Made by a program: the position numbers and the translations under genes
Notes under the pieces: generated by a model
Database searches by the model: none
The model's input: the letters and a program-made list of their open reading frames with translations, nothing else
What the model was told of the DNA's origin: nothing
NCBI RefSeq assembly: GCF_002179965.1
Contig: NZ_NGUQ01000037.1
Coordinates: 248,001-312,000 of the forward strand
Origin: Pandoraea sp. PE-S2T-3
GTDB lineage: Bacteria > Pseudomonadota > Gammaproteobacteria > Burkholderiales > Burkholderiaceae
Direction of reading: 5' to 3'
Length of the DNA stretch: 64,000 bases
Part shown: positions 1 through 8,831 of the stretch, one piece after another
Layout of the letters: the number at the start of each line of letters is the position of its first letter
How positions within the stretch are numbered: the first letter of the stretch is position 1

Positions 1-220
1 CGGCTTCGAGCATCTCGCGGCAGACCTGCCTGTCGCGCACGTCGAATTGCACGAGATGGGCGATGCCGCCCGCAGCGCGGATGTCGGCGACGGTGGCTTC
101 GCCGGGGGCGACCTGTTCGCGACAATGGACGGTAACGGCAAAGCCGTCCCGAGCGAGACGCAGGGCAATCGCCCGCCCGATGCCCCGGCTGCTACCGGTG
201 ACGAGAACACGTCGGGTCAT
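1..220 (-). CDS. apeQ: 3-oxoacyl-ACP reductase (FabG/ApeQ-like), partial
   Basis: Only the N-terminal 73 residues are inside the window; the gene runs off the left edge. The protein opens with the short-chain dehydrogenase nucleotide-binding motif TGSSRGIG at residues 8-15, within a Rossmann beta-alpha-beta unit. In this family the enzyme reduces 3-oxoacyl-ACP with NADPH. In an aryl polyene cluster it would do the ketoreduction in each chain-extension round. The ATG overlaps the stop codon of the dehydratase gene upstream in an ATGA arrangement, so translation is probably coupled. The fold assignment is safe; the specific role comes from the neighbours. The catalytic Tyr-Lys pair lies outside the window and cannot be checked. 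Confidence 0.88.
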   Translation of the reverse strand, partial: MTRRVLVTGSSRGIGRAIALRLARDGFAVTVHCREQVAPGEATVADIRAAGGIAHLVQFDVRDRQVCREMLEA

Positions 221-684
221 GATAGATGCTCCAACAAAAAGGCAGAAAAATCGGTCGGTTGGTGAACCTTGATCGTCGCGTTGGCCACGGTCTCACCGTC
301 GACGTCCACACGGCAGTCGTAGGCGCCGTTGCCGGTGTCGTCGCGTAACACGCAGGCCGCATGCACCAGAAGGGGAACGCCTGCGCACAGCGACGTGACG
401 CTCGTTTCGAGCCGGCGCGTGCCGAGCAGCACCCCGGGGGCCGGTGGGAGCCCGCTGTTACGGCGCGTCAGCGCTTCGTGCGCGGCAATCGCCTGAGCCA
501 TGAGTTCGATCACGATGTGCACAGGCATGTTGCCGTTCCCGTCGGCGTACCACGCTTGCGCGTCGGGCGTTGCCTGAACGCTGATCGACTCGGGGTCGTA
601 TTGGCACACGGCGTCGATCAGCAGCATGGGCGGACGGTGTGGCAGCAAGGTCTCGATGGGCGGCCAGTGAGTTGACGTCGTCAT
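217..684 (-). CDS. apeP: ApeP-like 3-hydroxyacyl-ACP dehydratase (hotdog fold)
   Basis: A 155-residue protein beginning with a stretch that includes LLPHRPPMLLID, typical of FabZ-like hotdog dehydratases. The segment around residues 50-70 (MPVHIVIELMAQAIAAHEA) fits the central hotdog helix that carries the acidic active-site residue. In aryl polyene clusters such a protein dehydrates the 3-hydroxyacyl-ACP intermediate to give the conjugated double bond. It overlaps the ketosynthase gene upstream by four bases (681-684) and the ketoreductase gene downstream by four (217-220), so it sits in the middle of the KS-DH-KR part of the operon. A second dehydratase domain lies in the fused protein at 8828-10726; which one acts on which chain length cannot be read from sequence. 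Confidence 0.85.
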   Translation of the reverse strand: MTTSTHWPPIETLLPHRPPMLLIDAVCQYDPESISVQATPDAQAWYADGNGNMPVHIVIELMAQAIAAHEALTRRNSGLPPAPGVLLGTRRLETSVTSLCAGVPLLVHAACVLRDDTGNGAYDCRVDVDGETVANATIKVHQPTDFSAFLLEHLS

Positions 685-1889
685 CGAAGGGCCTCCGCGC
701 GCGAGAGAATCACACTGGCGTTGTTGCCGCCGAATGCGTACGCGTTTGTCATCACATGGTGGGGCGGTCGGCCGAGGGTGGTGCCGCGCGTGGTGAGCCG
801 CAACGGGCTGAGCGCCGGGTCAGTGGCACCGTCCCAGAGATGCGGTGGCAATCGGCCATCGCCTTCCAGCGTGAGCCAGCAAATGCCGATGCCCGTCGCA
901 CCTGCGGCACCGAGCAGGTGTCCTGTCATGGGTTTGGTGCCGCTTACCCACGGCGACGCGTCGAAACAGGTATGGGTGGCGAGACTTTCCATAATGTCGT
1001 TTTTCGGGGTGCCGGTCGCATGCAGATGCACGTACTCGATTTGCGAGGGGGCAAGACCCGCGTCGCGCAGGGCGCTGCGAATTGCTTCGATGGCACCCGC
1101 GCCGTCGGGGGCCGGTGCCGAAATGTGATGGGCGTCGCTCGAATCGCCAATGCCGGAAAAAACGATGTTCCCCGGCGTACGCGACATCAGGCAGAGCATC
1201 GCGCCTTCGCCGATGTTGATGCCATCGCGGTGACGGCTCATCGGGCGCGACAGGCCTTGCGATAGCGACTCAAGCGCGCCGAAGCCGCCGAGCGTGAGCG
1301 CGCAGAGCGCGTCCGCGCCCCCGGTTACCACGGCATCGCACACGCCGCTGTCGATGAGGCGCCGTGCCGCTCCGAATGCCTTCGCACTCGACGTGCAGGC
1401 CGTCGAAATCGCGTAGGCGGGGCCGCGAATCCCGAGCAACTCGGCGACAAATTGCGCGGGGGCGCCGAGTGCCTGCTGGATGTAGTGATAGTTGTCCGGC
1501 AACGCGCCGTTGGCCGCAAGCGAGCACAGGGCCGCCTCGCCTTCGGCGATACCCGAGGTGCTCGTGCCGATGACCACGCCGATGCGCGTCGCGCCATGGC
1601 GTTGAATGTGTTGTGCAAGCACGGCACGCAAGGGTTCTGCTGCCGCGACCAAAAACCGATTGTTGCGGCAGTCGTAGCGTTTTAACCGTTCTGGAATCCG
1701 AGGCAGTTCGTGATCGGCGAGCCGCACCGCACCGACCACAGGGGCCGGCGCCGTACCTGCGGCGTGCCAGTTTTCGCGAGGTTGCATGCCTGTCGTATCA
1801 CCGGCAAACAGACGTTCGGCGATACCGGGCAAATCATGGCCCAGCGCATTGATCATGCCGAGCGCGTGGAGGTAGACAGCGGGCTTCAT
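681..1889 (-). CDS. apeO: Beta-ketoacyl-ACP synthase (ApeO-like)
   Basis: A 402-residue thiolase-fold condensing enzyme. The KAS I/II triad is visible: Cys165 in ISTACTSSAK, His290 in HLHATGTPKND and His324 in KPMTGHLLGAAG. It should condense malonyl-ACP with the growing aryl-acyl chain. In aryl polyene systems the catalytic KS pairs with a KS-like chain-length factor, and a candidate partner lacking the Cys is encoded at the far end of the same operon (12762-13601). The gene overlaps the exporter gene upstream (1886-1889) and the dehydratase gene downstream (681-684) by four bases each. The length is normal. Enzyme class is certain; the ApeO label follows from the gene order. Confidence 0.9.
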   Translation of the reverse strand: MKPAVYLHALGMINALGHDLPGIAERLFAGDTTGMQPRENWHAAGTAPAPVVGAVRLADHELPRIPERLKRYDCRNNRFLVAAAEPLRAVLAQHIQRHGATRIGVVIGTSTSGIAEGEAALCSLAANGALPDNYHYIQQALGAPAQFVAELLGIRGPAYAISTACTSSAKAFGAARRLIDSGVCDAVVTGGADALCALTLGGFGALESLSQGLSRPMSRHRDGINIGEGAMLCLMSRTPGNIVFSGIGDSSDAHHISAPAPDGAGAIEAIRSALRDAGLAPSQIEYVHLHATGTPKNDIMESLATHTCFDASPWVSGTKPMTGHLLGAAGATGIGICWLTLEGDGRLPPHLWDGATDPALSPLRLTTRGTTLGRPPHHVMTNAYAFGGNNASVILSRAEALR

Positions 1890-4321
1890 GAACGCAACTC
1901 CGGAAAACGCAAGCTGTAGGGTGCGAGCAAAAGTGAGAGGGCAATGCCGATCGTCAAGGTCAGACCGAACGCGTGCAGGCTTGGCATGCCGCTGAAAGCG
2001 AGCAGACCGAACGACAGCAACGTGGTGGCCGCCGACATCAGCGTGCCGGCTACGGCGATCGCGGCCATTCGTTCATCTTCACCCGCGCGCAATTCGCCTT
2101 CGCGCAGAAAGATGGCGTAGTTCACGCCGACGCCGAGCACGAGCATCAGACCCATCTGTGCGAATAAGGTGAGTGGCAGGCCGAGGTAGCCGAACGTCGC
2201 GAAAACCACGGCGGTCGCGAGCAACGTAGGCATGAGCGTGGCGATGGCGCCGCGCCATCCGTATCGACGGGCGAGCAAGACAGCGACCACCACGAGTGCT
2301 GCGGCGAACCATAGGCCGCTCGCATGCCGGTAACGCGCGAACAGGCCGGAAATGGACGCGGCTTTATCAACATAGGTCACGCCGGGCAAGCCAACCGCCA
2401 CACGCGCGGCCGCCGCACTGTCGCGCAGTCCCTGTGGTCGTACGAGGCTTGCGTATCCCACGGCGTTCGCCGGGCCGCTCAGTGACGAGGATGAGGTGTC
2501 GACTTGTCCTAACCAGAGCATGCGGTAGGGGGTCGCGCCGGGCCAGGCCAGCCAGTCGGCGACGCGAAGCGGCGGCGTGTCGCCCTCGGTGGCAAACGCA
2601 TTGGCGTATTGCCGTGCGAATTCAGCCCGGAACCCGGCGCGCGTCATGGCGGCGGCCAGTGTGCCGGGCGAGTCGAAGCGGGCAGCGCCGTACAAGGCGC
2701 GATTGTCGAGTTGCCGCTGCACCGAGGGGACGAACTGTGACACGCCCGTCCAGCCGCTGAAGGGCGCGTTCTTGCCTGCGGCCGCCTGATCGAGGCGTGC
2801 GCCAAGCTGCTCCTCGCGACGTAGCAGCGCTTCCTCGCTGTCGGCCTGCACCAGCCAGAACTGCGTCGCGCCATCGATGCCGGTGATCCGCGCGATCGCT
2901 TGTTCTTGTGCGACCAGCGCCGGTTCACGGGAAATCAGTCGGCGAATATCGTCGTCAGCACCCAGCCGCCACCATCCGGGCAGGCACGCCAGCAGGATCA
3001 GACATCCGACCACTGTGCCTTGCCGTCCGGCGAGCGCCGCGCCCCAGACGCGAAGCCAACGTTGTGCCAGCCGGATGACCGGCGCGCGAAGGGGCGGTAC
3101 GTCGCGGGGAAGGAAGGCAGGCAATGCCCATACGACAAATGCGTATGACGAGAGAAGTCCGGCGAGCGCGAAGACGGCGATCTGGCGCAATGCCGGGAAC
3201 GGCACCGCACCGAGAATTGCGTAGCCCAGCACGCTGGTCGCGAGCGCAATACGCAGCGCCGGGCGGATGACGGGCAAGGTTCGCTGGGCGGCATCGCGAT
3301 TCAGCCCGCCGACCCCGACAAAGTACTGGATCGCGTAGTCGACCGTCTCGCCAATCAGGGCTGCGCCGAATACGAGAGTGAGCAGGTGCAACTCGCCGAA
3401 GATCACCAGCGTGGCGACGGCCGCGCACAGGGTGCCGAAGGCTACGGTCGCCAGTCCCATGGCGAGCAAGCGGCCCGAACGGAAGGCCCAGAGCGTCAAC
3501 AGTGCGATGCCCAAGGTTGCAACGATGCCGATCCGGTGCAGTTCCATCTCGGCCTGCGCTCTCGCGCCAGCGGCGTGAAACACAGCGCCACTGCGCAGCA
3601 TCTCCACGCCCGGGGACGCGTCGACGATTTGTGATTGCGCCGCATTGAAGAATCGAATGACGCGTTGCTGAACATCGCTGTCGAACGCGGCGCCACGCGT
3701 TTGCAGCAGCAGGAGCACCCACGTTTTGTCGTCGTGACGGGCGCTCAGCCAACCGGCGTCGGGCAACATGCGTAGCTGACCGAACGGCAGGCGCATAAGC
3801 CAGCGGTCGAGCCAGCCGAAGGGGTCATCGGCAGCGTCTGTCATGCCAAACGGTGAGTTTGCCAACGAAAGCGACGACAACGAGGACGGGGCCGTGGCGT
3901 CGGACGGACTGCGGCGAAGCTGTGCCTCGAGCGCGGCCCGGTCCTCATGGGAGAGGAGTTGAAAGCGGTGAGGCAGGTAGAAATTCGAGAGGAATGCCGG
4001 ATCGAACGGTGGGATTTTGCCTTGTACGCTGGAAAAGGCGTCATTGGTCCGTGCCATTGCATCGAGACGGGCTGCTGCCGCGCGCGCTGAGGTTGCATCC
4101 GCGGCACCGATCAACACCACGATGCGGTCGCTCACGCTTCCGGCGAGATGGTCGACGGCCTGCTCGGCAAGCGGATTGCGCTCCGTTGCCGGCAACAACG
4201 AAAGCACGTTGGTCTGGAGTGGCAGGTGGCGCACCGCTATCAGCCAGATGCCCAGCAGCAGGACGCCCGCCGTGAAGGCAAAGGCGAGCGTGCGGCGAAA
4301 TGCCCGGGTGCGTGCGTTCAT
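1886..4321 (-). CDS. apeM: MMPL/RND-family exporter (ApeM-like)
   Basis: An 811-residue membrane protein with a duplicated plan: an N-terminal transmembrane helix, a large extracytoplasmic domain, a block of about five helices near residues 255-405, a second TM helix near 440, a second periplasmic domain and a final helix block near 670-800. This is the RND/MMPL architecture. In aryl polyene clusters this protein is thought to move the finished lipid-linked pigment towards the outer membrane, working with the LolA-like protein encoded immediately upstream (4318-5004). Start and stop overlap the neighbouring genes by four bases on each side. No gene separates it from the ketosynthase gene, where the E. 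coli cluster carries apeN. Confidence 0.85.
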   Translation of the reverse strand: MNARTRAFRRTLAFAFTAGVLLLGIWLIAVRHLPLQTNVLSLLPATERNPLAEQAVDHLAGSVSDRIVVLIGAADATSARAAAARLDAMARTNDAFSSVQGKIPPFDPAFLSNFYLPHRFQLLSHEDRAALEAQLRRSPSDATAPSSLSSLSLANSPFGMTDAADDPFGWLDRWLMRLPFGQLRMLPDAGWLSARHDDKTWVLLLLQTRGAAFDSDVQQRVIRFFNAAQSQIVDASPGVEMLRSGAVFHAAGARAQAEMELHRIGIVATLGIALLTLWAFRSGRLLAMGLATVAFGTLCAAVATLVIFGELHLLTLVFGAALIGETVDYAIQYFVGVGGLNRDAAQRTLPVIRPALRIALATSVLGYAILGAVPFPALRQIAVFALAGLLSSYAFVVWALPAFLPRDVPPLRAPVIRLAQRWLRVWGAALAGRQGTVVGCLILLACLPGWWRLGADDDIRRLISREPALVAQEQAIARITGIDGATQFWLVQADSEEALLRREEQLGARLDQAAAGKNAPFSGWTGVSQFVPSVQRQLDNRALYGAARFDSPGTLAAAMTRAGFRAEFARQYANAFATEGDTPPLRVADWLAWPGATPYRMLWLGQVDTSSSSLSGPANAVGYASLVRPQGLRDSAAAARVAVGLPGVTYVDKAASISGLFARYRHASGLWFAAALVVVAVLLARRYGWRGAIATLMPTLLATAVVFATFGYLGLPLTLFAQMGLMLVLGVGVNYAIFLREGELRAGEDERMAAIAVAGTLMSAATTLLSFGLLAFSGMPSLHAFGLTLTIGIALSLLLAPYSLRFPELRS

Positions 4322-5004
4322 TCGACCGTTCGCAGCAAGCGTTGTTCGTTCGAGTCGAGCGCTTCGCCTGTCCGCACTTTCTCGAACTGCCAGCGAATAG
4401 ACTCACCGCGCCGGGTCTCGAGTGTGACGCCGCGTACGACGGTATCGCCGTTGAGCGTGAGGCGCCGCATCACCTGAGCGATCTGCGGCTGCGACGGTGT
4501 CAGCACGATCTGCCAACGGTTCACCGTCCCCGTGACGGCCACGGAGAACTGTGAAGCCAGCCCGCTGGTATCGCCGTGCATGAACGCATTCGCCCATTCG
4601 TTGATCTGCTGCGTGACCCCTGACGGTTGCGTATCGAGCGACAGCACGTTGCCATCGGCATCGAGACGTGCGCTGCGCTGCCGGCCGTAGACATAGCCTT
4701 GCGCCTGAGGCGAGCGCACTTGCCACACCACACCTCGCTCACGCACGAACACCAGCGACCCTCGGGTGAGGGCGGGCGCCGACAGCAAAGCCGACGTACG
4801 CGTCTGGAGGAAATCGGCATGCACCACGGGATAGGCACCTATCTGCGCAAGAATGCGCTTGAGCAACGTCAGATCGGCTGCGGCCGATTCCTGTGCTGCG
4901 ACGGACTCAGCCGCCATGGCCGCAGTCGCCGAAGCCACCCCGATGAAAGTGAACACGACACTCAGCAGCGCGCCTGCCGCGCGCCAGATCAGCCGGCTGC
5001 CCAT
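4318..5004 (-). CDS. apeL: LolA-like outer-membrane lipoprotein carrier family protein (ApeL-like)
   Basis: A 228-residue exported protein with a signal peptide (one Arg near the start, hydrophobic core about residues 10-30, Ala-rich cleavage region near 32). The mature part resembles the LolA beta-barrel half: a segment on bringing down a hydrophobic ligand (VVHADFLQTRTSALLS) followed by strands containing GSLVFVRERGVVWQVRSP. In aryl polyene clusters this is a predicted periplasmic carrier for the lipidated product between the MMPL exporter and the outer membrane. It overlaps the thioesterase gene upstream by 16 bases and the exporter gene downstream by four. Family call is good; ligand is inferred. 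Confidence 0.82.
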   Translation of the reverse strand: MGSRLIWRAAGALLSVVFTFIGVASATAAMAAESVAAQESAAADLTLLKRILAQIGAYPVVHADFLQTRTSALLSAPALTRGSLVFVRERGVVWQVRSPQAQGYVYGRQRSARLDADGNVLSLDTQPSGVTQQINEWANAFMHGDTSGLASQFSVAVTGTVNRWQIVLTPSQPQIAQVMRRLTLNGDTVVRGVTLETRRGESIRWQFEKVRTGEALDSNEQRLLRTVE

Positions 5005-5447
5005 GCGGCCTCCAGCTTCTCAACGACCACGGGTGGGCTCACGAATTGGAGTTCGCCGTTGCGCGCGTCGACGGCGACTTGCACGGTGTACCCCTTGGTG
5101 ATGCGCTCTGCGGTGGCGATGTCGTGAATCTCGTAAGCAATGCGCAACCGGTTTTCGTATTCGGTCAGCGATGCGCTCACACGCACACGCTGTCCGTAAC
5201 GCGCCGGGCGAACGTATTTGAGATGGCACTCGACGACCGGCCACAGGTAGCCGGACGCCTGCATTTGCGGGTAGTCATAGTCGAACCGGCGCAGCAACGC
5301 GCAACGAGCGAGTTCGAAGTATTTGACGTAATGGCCGTGCCACGCCACTTGCATCACATCGACGTCATGGAAGGGAATATCGACGTCGGCCGTGGCGACG
5401 AGCCAGGGCGCCTTTTCCGGCCGGCAGGTGAGGGTATCAGTCGTCAT
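4989..5447 (-). CDS. apeK: 4-hydroxybenzoyl-CoA-thioesterase-like hotdog protein (ApeK-like)
   Basis: A 152-residue acyl-CoA/ACP thioesterase of the YbgC/FadM type. The signature is FHDVDVMQVAWHGHYVKYF, with the catalytic Asp at residue 30 and the HGHY motif at 37-40. It could release or edit acyl chains during polyene assembly. I chose the ATG at 5447: a longer open frame exists to 5549, but it lies inside the ammonia-lyase gene and has no thioesterase similarity. The start overlaps the end of the ammonia-lyase gene by 11 bases. Confidence 0.85.
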   Translation of the reverse strand: MTTDTLTCRPEKAPWLVATADVDIPFHDVDVMQVAWHGHYVKYFELARCALLRRFDYDYPQMQASGYLWPVVECHLKYVRPARYGQRVRVSASLTEYENRLRIAYEIHDIATAERITKGYTVQVAVDARNGELQFVSPPVVVEKLEAAWAAG

Positions 5448-7077
5448 GGGGCAGGTCCGCTCCTTCGGCAATCCACGCCCGTACGGCACGCAACTCGTGT
5501 TCAAGCGCACGGTCTTCGTCGACGAATGGCGACTGTGCGGCAACGGCATCGAGCCACTGACGCAACGTGTCGGGCAGCGCCGTGCCGCCGGGCGAGAGGC
5601 GTTCGCGCAGCTTCACCGCTTGCGCCACGGCGAGCGTGTGCGCTGCGGCAACCTGCTCGGTCAGCATCAGCACGCGCAGACAATCGCGCGCGGCGATCGT
5701 CCCCATGCTGACCTTGTCTTGGTTATGCGACTCGGTGGAGCGCGAGAACACACTGGCCGGCATGGTGTGCTTGAGTGCCTCGGCCGTCCACGCCGACGCG
5801 CCGATCTGCACGGCCTTGAAGCCGTGGTTGATCGGTGCCCGAGGCCCCGTTGCGCCGCTGAGATTGCGGGGCAGGCCGTTGTTGAACTTGTCGTCCACGA
5901 GCAGCGCCAACTGGCGATCCATCAAATCGGCGATGTTGGCGACGGCTGTCTTCAGGCTATCCATGGCGAATGCGATGTGCCCGCCATAGAAGTTGCCGCC
6001 GTGATGCACCTCACCGGTGTCCGGGTCGATGAGCGGATTGTCGTTGGCGCTGTTGATCTCGTTTTCGACATCGCGACGCACCCAACTGAGCGCGTCGACG
6101 AGCACGCCGACCACATGCGGCGCACATCGAAGCGAGTAGCGGTCCTGAAGCCGCGCTTCCGGGGGCTCTGTGCGGCCGGCCAGATCCTCGCGGATCCAAC
6201 GGGCGGCGTCGCGTTGCCCTTCGTGCGGCTTCGCGTCGAAAAGCGTGGGATGGAAGTGTGCGGCGCGGCCATCGAGCGCGACGGTCGTGAGTGCGCTCAG
6301 ACGGGACGCCAGTCGTGCCAGCGACCGGCTCCGCGCGAACGCGAGACTGGCCAATGCCGTCATGACCGCCGTGCCGTTCATGAGCGCAAGGCCTTCTTTC
6401 GGGGCCAACCGGATCGGCGCGCCGCCGGACGCCGACAAGGCCTCTGCGGCGGCGCAAAGGCGGCCGCGATACATGACGTCGCGCTCGCCGATGAGCGTTG
6501 CCGCAACGTACGACAGCGGCGTGAGGTCGCCGCTTGCGCCGACCGAGCCTTCTGCTGGAATGCGCGGTAGCACGTCGTGCGCGAGCAGATGGACGAGTGC
6601 CTCCAGCAGTTCCGGACGGACGGCCGAGTACCCCTGAGCCAGCGATGCCAGACGGCATGCGAGCACGGCACGTACGGCGTCGTCGTCGAGCCATTCCCCC
6701 ATGCCGCAGCCGTGGTAACGGGTGAGCTGGGCGGGCAGCGCTTCGATAAGCGATGCGGGGACGTCGACGACACAGGCGTCGCCGTAGCCGGTGGTCACGC
6801 CGTAGACGGGGCGCCCGGCCGCGAGGTGCGCTTGCAGCGCGTTCACGCTGCGACGAATGCGGTCTTGCCACGTAGTGTCGTTCGACAACCTTGCGACGCG
6901 GGTGCGATGCGCCAGCGCCAGAATGTCCTCGATCGTCAAGCGCCCTTGACCGAACACCACGGGCGAAGCGTGGGTTCGGCCCGTGGTGTCTTCGAGGCGG
7001 TCGTCGTGGACCGCGTGGCGTACGGGATTGCCGACGCCGTCAGCGGGGCCGGAGAGTGAAATCGGGAGTTCCATCAT
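5437..7077 (-). CDS. Aromatic amino acid ammonia-lyase (HAL/PAL/TAL family)
   Basis: A 546-residue MIO-dependent lyase. The Ala181-Ser182-Gly183 triad that cyclises to the MIO cofactor is in GSVGASGDLTPLSY, the active-site Tyr92 in PVYGVTTGYGD, and DRYSLRCAP and ENEINSANDNPL are also present. The family removes ammonia from His, Phe or Tyr; here it would supply an arylacrylate (cinnamate or p-coumarate type) starter for the pigment, activated by the AMP-ligase two genes upstream. The substrate-selectivity pair, aligned from memory with Rhodobacter TAL His89-Leu90, reads Tyr121-His122, which is neither the TAL, PAL nor HAL pattern. The ATG at 7077 overlaps the upstream stop by four bases. Confidence 0.9.
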   Translation of the reverse strand: MMELPISLSGPADGVGNPVRHAVHDDRLEDTTGRTHASPVVFGQGRLTIEDILALAHRTRVARLSNDTTWQDRIRRSVNALQAHLAAGRPVYGVTTGYGDACVVDVPASLIEALPAQLTRYHGCGMGEWLDDDAVRAVLACRLASLAQGYSAVRPELLEALVHLLAHDVLPRIPAEGSVGASGDLTPLSYVAATLIGERDVMYRGRLCAAAEALSASGGAPIRLAPKEGLALMNGTAVMTALASLAFARSRSLARLASRLSALTTVALDGRAAHFHPTLFDAKPHEGQRDAARWIREDLAGRTEPPEARLQDRYSLRCAPHVVGVLVDALSWVRRDVENEINSANDNPLIDPDTGEVHHGGNFYGGHIAFAMDSLKTAVANIADLMDRQLALLVDDKFNNGLPRNLSGATGPRAPINHGFKAVQIGASAWTAEALKHTMPASVFSRSTESHNQDKVSMGTIAARDCLRVLMLTEQVAAAHTLAVAQAVKLRERLSPGGTALPDTLRQWLDAVAAQSPFVDEDRALEHELRAVRAWIAEGADLPHDD

Positions 7078-8831
7078 GACGGTGGCGGCTTGCCTTGCCA
7101 GAAATCGAAAAAGTTGAACCACTGCATCGGGTATTGCCGGCAGTAGTGCTCAAGCCGACGTGCGTAGCGTTCGGCGTAGCTGCGCAATGCGGCTTCGCGT
7201 CTGGCCCGAGGCAATTCGACGGTGTCGGCGAACCGTTCGAAATACAGCCGGTAAGACGCTTTGTCGCGCAGGCAGAAGAGCAGATACACCGGACATTCGA
7301 GCAACGCTGCCAGAATGAACGGGCCTTGTGCAAAGGGGGCGGATTCGCCAAAGAAGGGGGCCTGTACGACACGGCCACCGTCGGCGGACGGCACGCGGTC
7401 TCCCACGATGACGAGCCAGTCGCCACGATCGACGCGCTCGCGCAGCATGATGGCGGTGGCCGGGCCAATGTCGTCCACCTCGATCAAGTTTTCCGCAAAG
7501 GCCTGATTTGACCCGGCGAGCATCGAACGGAAGCGCTGGGCGTGGCGGGTGTAGACGACCGCATGAATACGATCAATGCCCCGCGAACGTGCGAGCGCGC
7601 GTGTCATCTCCAGATTGCCGAGATGCGAGCCGATGACAAGCGCGCCACGGGCATCGTTGGCGGCCGCGTCGAGCGTGGCATCGTCCTCTACCCGGACGTG
7701 GCGCTCACCGAGCAGCCCGCGCCAGGCGGCGAATTTATCCAGTGCGGCGTTGGCGAATGCAAGAAGATGCTGGAAAGTGCGCCAGCGCGTCGGGACCGCC
7801 CAGCCGAGTTCGGGGGCTGCCACGCCAAGCCGCTGTTGATAGTCGCGCGAGGCGGCGCAGGCTTGCGTGTCTTTCAGCGCAAAGTAAGCCGCCACGGGAA
7901 TCAGGCAAGCGCGCGCCGTACGCAAGCCGAACCAGCGACAGGCAAACGCCAGAAGGTTCATGCCCAGCAGGCTGCCGCGTTCGGGGCGGCGCCACCATGA
8001 CAGGGCGGCCGTAGCGCCGGGCGCAGCGAGCGAGGCGGGCGTTGGCAATGTCTCTGTACGGCGCAGTTTTCTCAGTAACAGCGTCGGTATGCGGGGCAGC
8101 ATCGCGCAAACAAGTCGCGTATGCATCCAAGAAATGCCGGCGTTGTCGCGGAACATTTGAAAGTGCGATACCCCGTTGTCCGGATAGACCACGCGTGTTC
8201 GCCGATTCTGGACTGGCACACCCCGCCAATACAGGCGCACCAGAATGTCCGTGTCGAACGCCATGCGCGGCGGCGGCCGGTGCCGTGCCAGCAGGGCAGC
8301 GGTGGCCGCAAGCGGATACACACGGAACCCGCACATCGAATCGGCGATATCGAACGACAACGTCTCGATCCACACCCAGAAGTGCGTGATGTAGCGTCCG
8401 TACAAACGCCCCTTGGGCACCGAAGCGTCGTAACGTGGTGTTCCGCAGATCACGGCGTCGGGGCGCTGCCTGGCGTCATCGAAAAAAGCGGGGACATCCG
8501 AGAGATCGTGCTGACCGTCCGCGTCGACTTGCAGTGCGTGCGTGTAGCCGAGTGCATGCGCGACGCGTAACCCATAAGAGACGGCGCCGCCTTTGCCGAG
8601 ATTGTGCGGCAGGCGTTCAAGCGTAACCGTCCGGGGATGTGCGCCATGAATGGCATCAAGTACGGCGCGCGTTGGCGCATCGCTGCCGTCGTCGATCAGC
8701 AGCACCGGCAGGCCTCGTGCAAGCAACGTCTCGACGATGCGTGCGATATGGGCCGGGTGGTTGTACACCGGAATCAGGACGCAGGGCACAAAGCCGTCGT
8801 GCAGCGGCGGGGAGTCAAGGCGTGTCGTCAT
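7074..8831 (-). CDS. apeJ: Fused family 2 glycosyltransferase / lysophospholipid-type acyltransferase (ApeJ-like)
   Basis: A 585-residue two-domain protein. The N-terminal part (about residues 14-240) is a family 2 glycosyltransferase, with VLIPVYNHPAHI near residue 18, LLIDDGSD near 45 and the DAD motif at 103-105. The C-terminal part (about 310-580) is an LpxL-like acyltransferase with the SHLGNLE motif (HxxxxE type) and GDRVP. In aryl polyene clusters this protein is thought to attach the polyene acyl group to a glycosylated lipid anchor. I chose the ATG at 8831, which overlaps the upstream stop by four bases, over a 61-residue Arg-rich upstream extension lying inside the ligase/dehydratase gene. 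Confidence 0.85.
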   Translation of the reverse strand: MTTRLDSPPLHDGFVPCVLIPVYNHPAHIARIVETLLARGLPVLLIDDGSDAPTRAVLDAIHGAHPRTVTLERLPHNLGKGGAVSYGLRVAHALGYTHALQVDADGQHDLSDVPAFFDDARQRPDAVICGTPRYDASVPKGRLYGRYITHFWVWIETLSFDIADSMCGFRVYPLAATAALLARHRPPPRMAFDTDILVRLYWRGVPVQNRRTRVVYPDNGVSHFQMFRDNAGISWMHTRLVCAMLPRIPTLLLRKLRRTETLPTPASLAAPGATAALSWWRRPERGSLLGMNLLAFACRWFGLRTARACLIPVAAYFALKDTQACAASRDYQQRLGVAAPELGWAVPTRWRTFQHLLAFANAALDKFAAWRGLLGERHVRVEDDATLDAAANDARGALVIGSHLGNLEMTRALARSRGIDRIHAVVYTRHAQRFRSMLAGSNQAFAENLIEVDDIGPATAIMLRERVDRGDWLVIVGDRVPSADGGRVVQAPFFGESAPFAQGPFILAALLECPVYLLFCLRDKASYRLYFERFADTVELPRARREAALRSYAERYARRLEHYCRQYPMQWFNFFDFWQGKPPPS

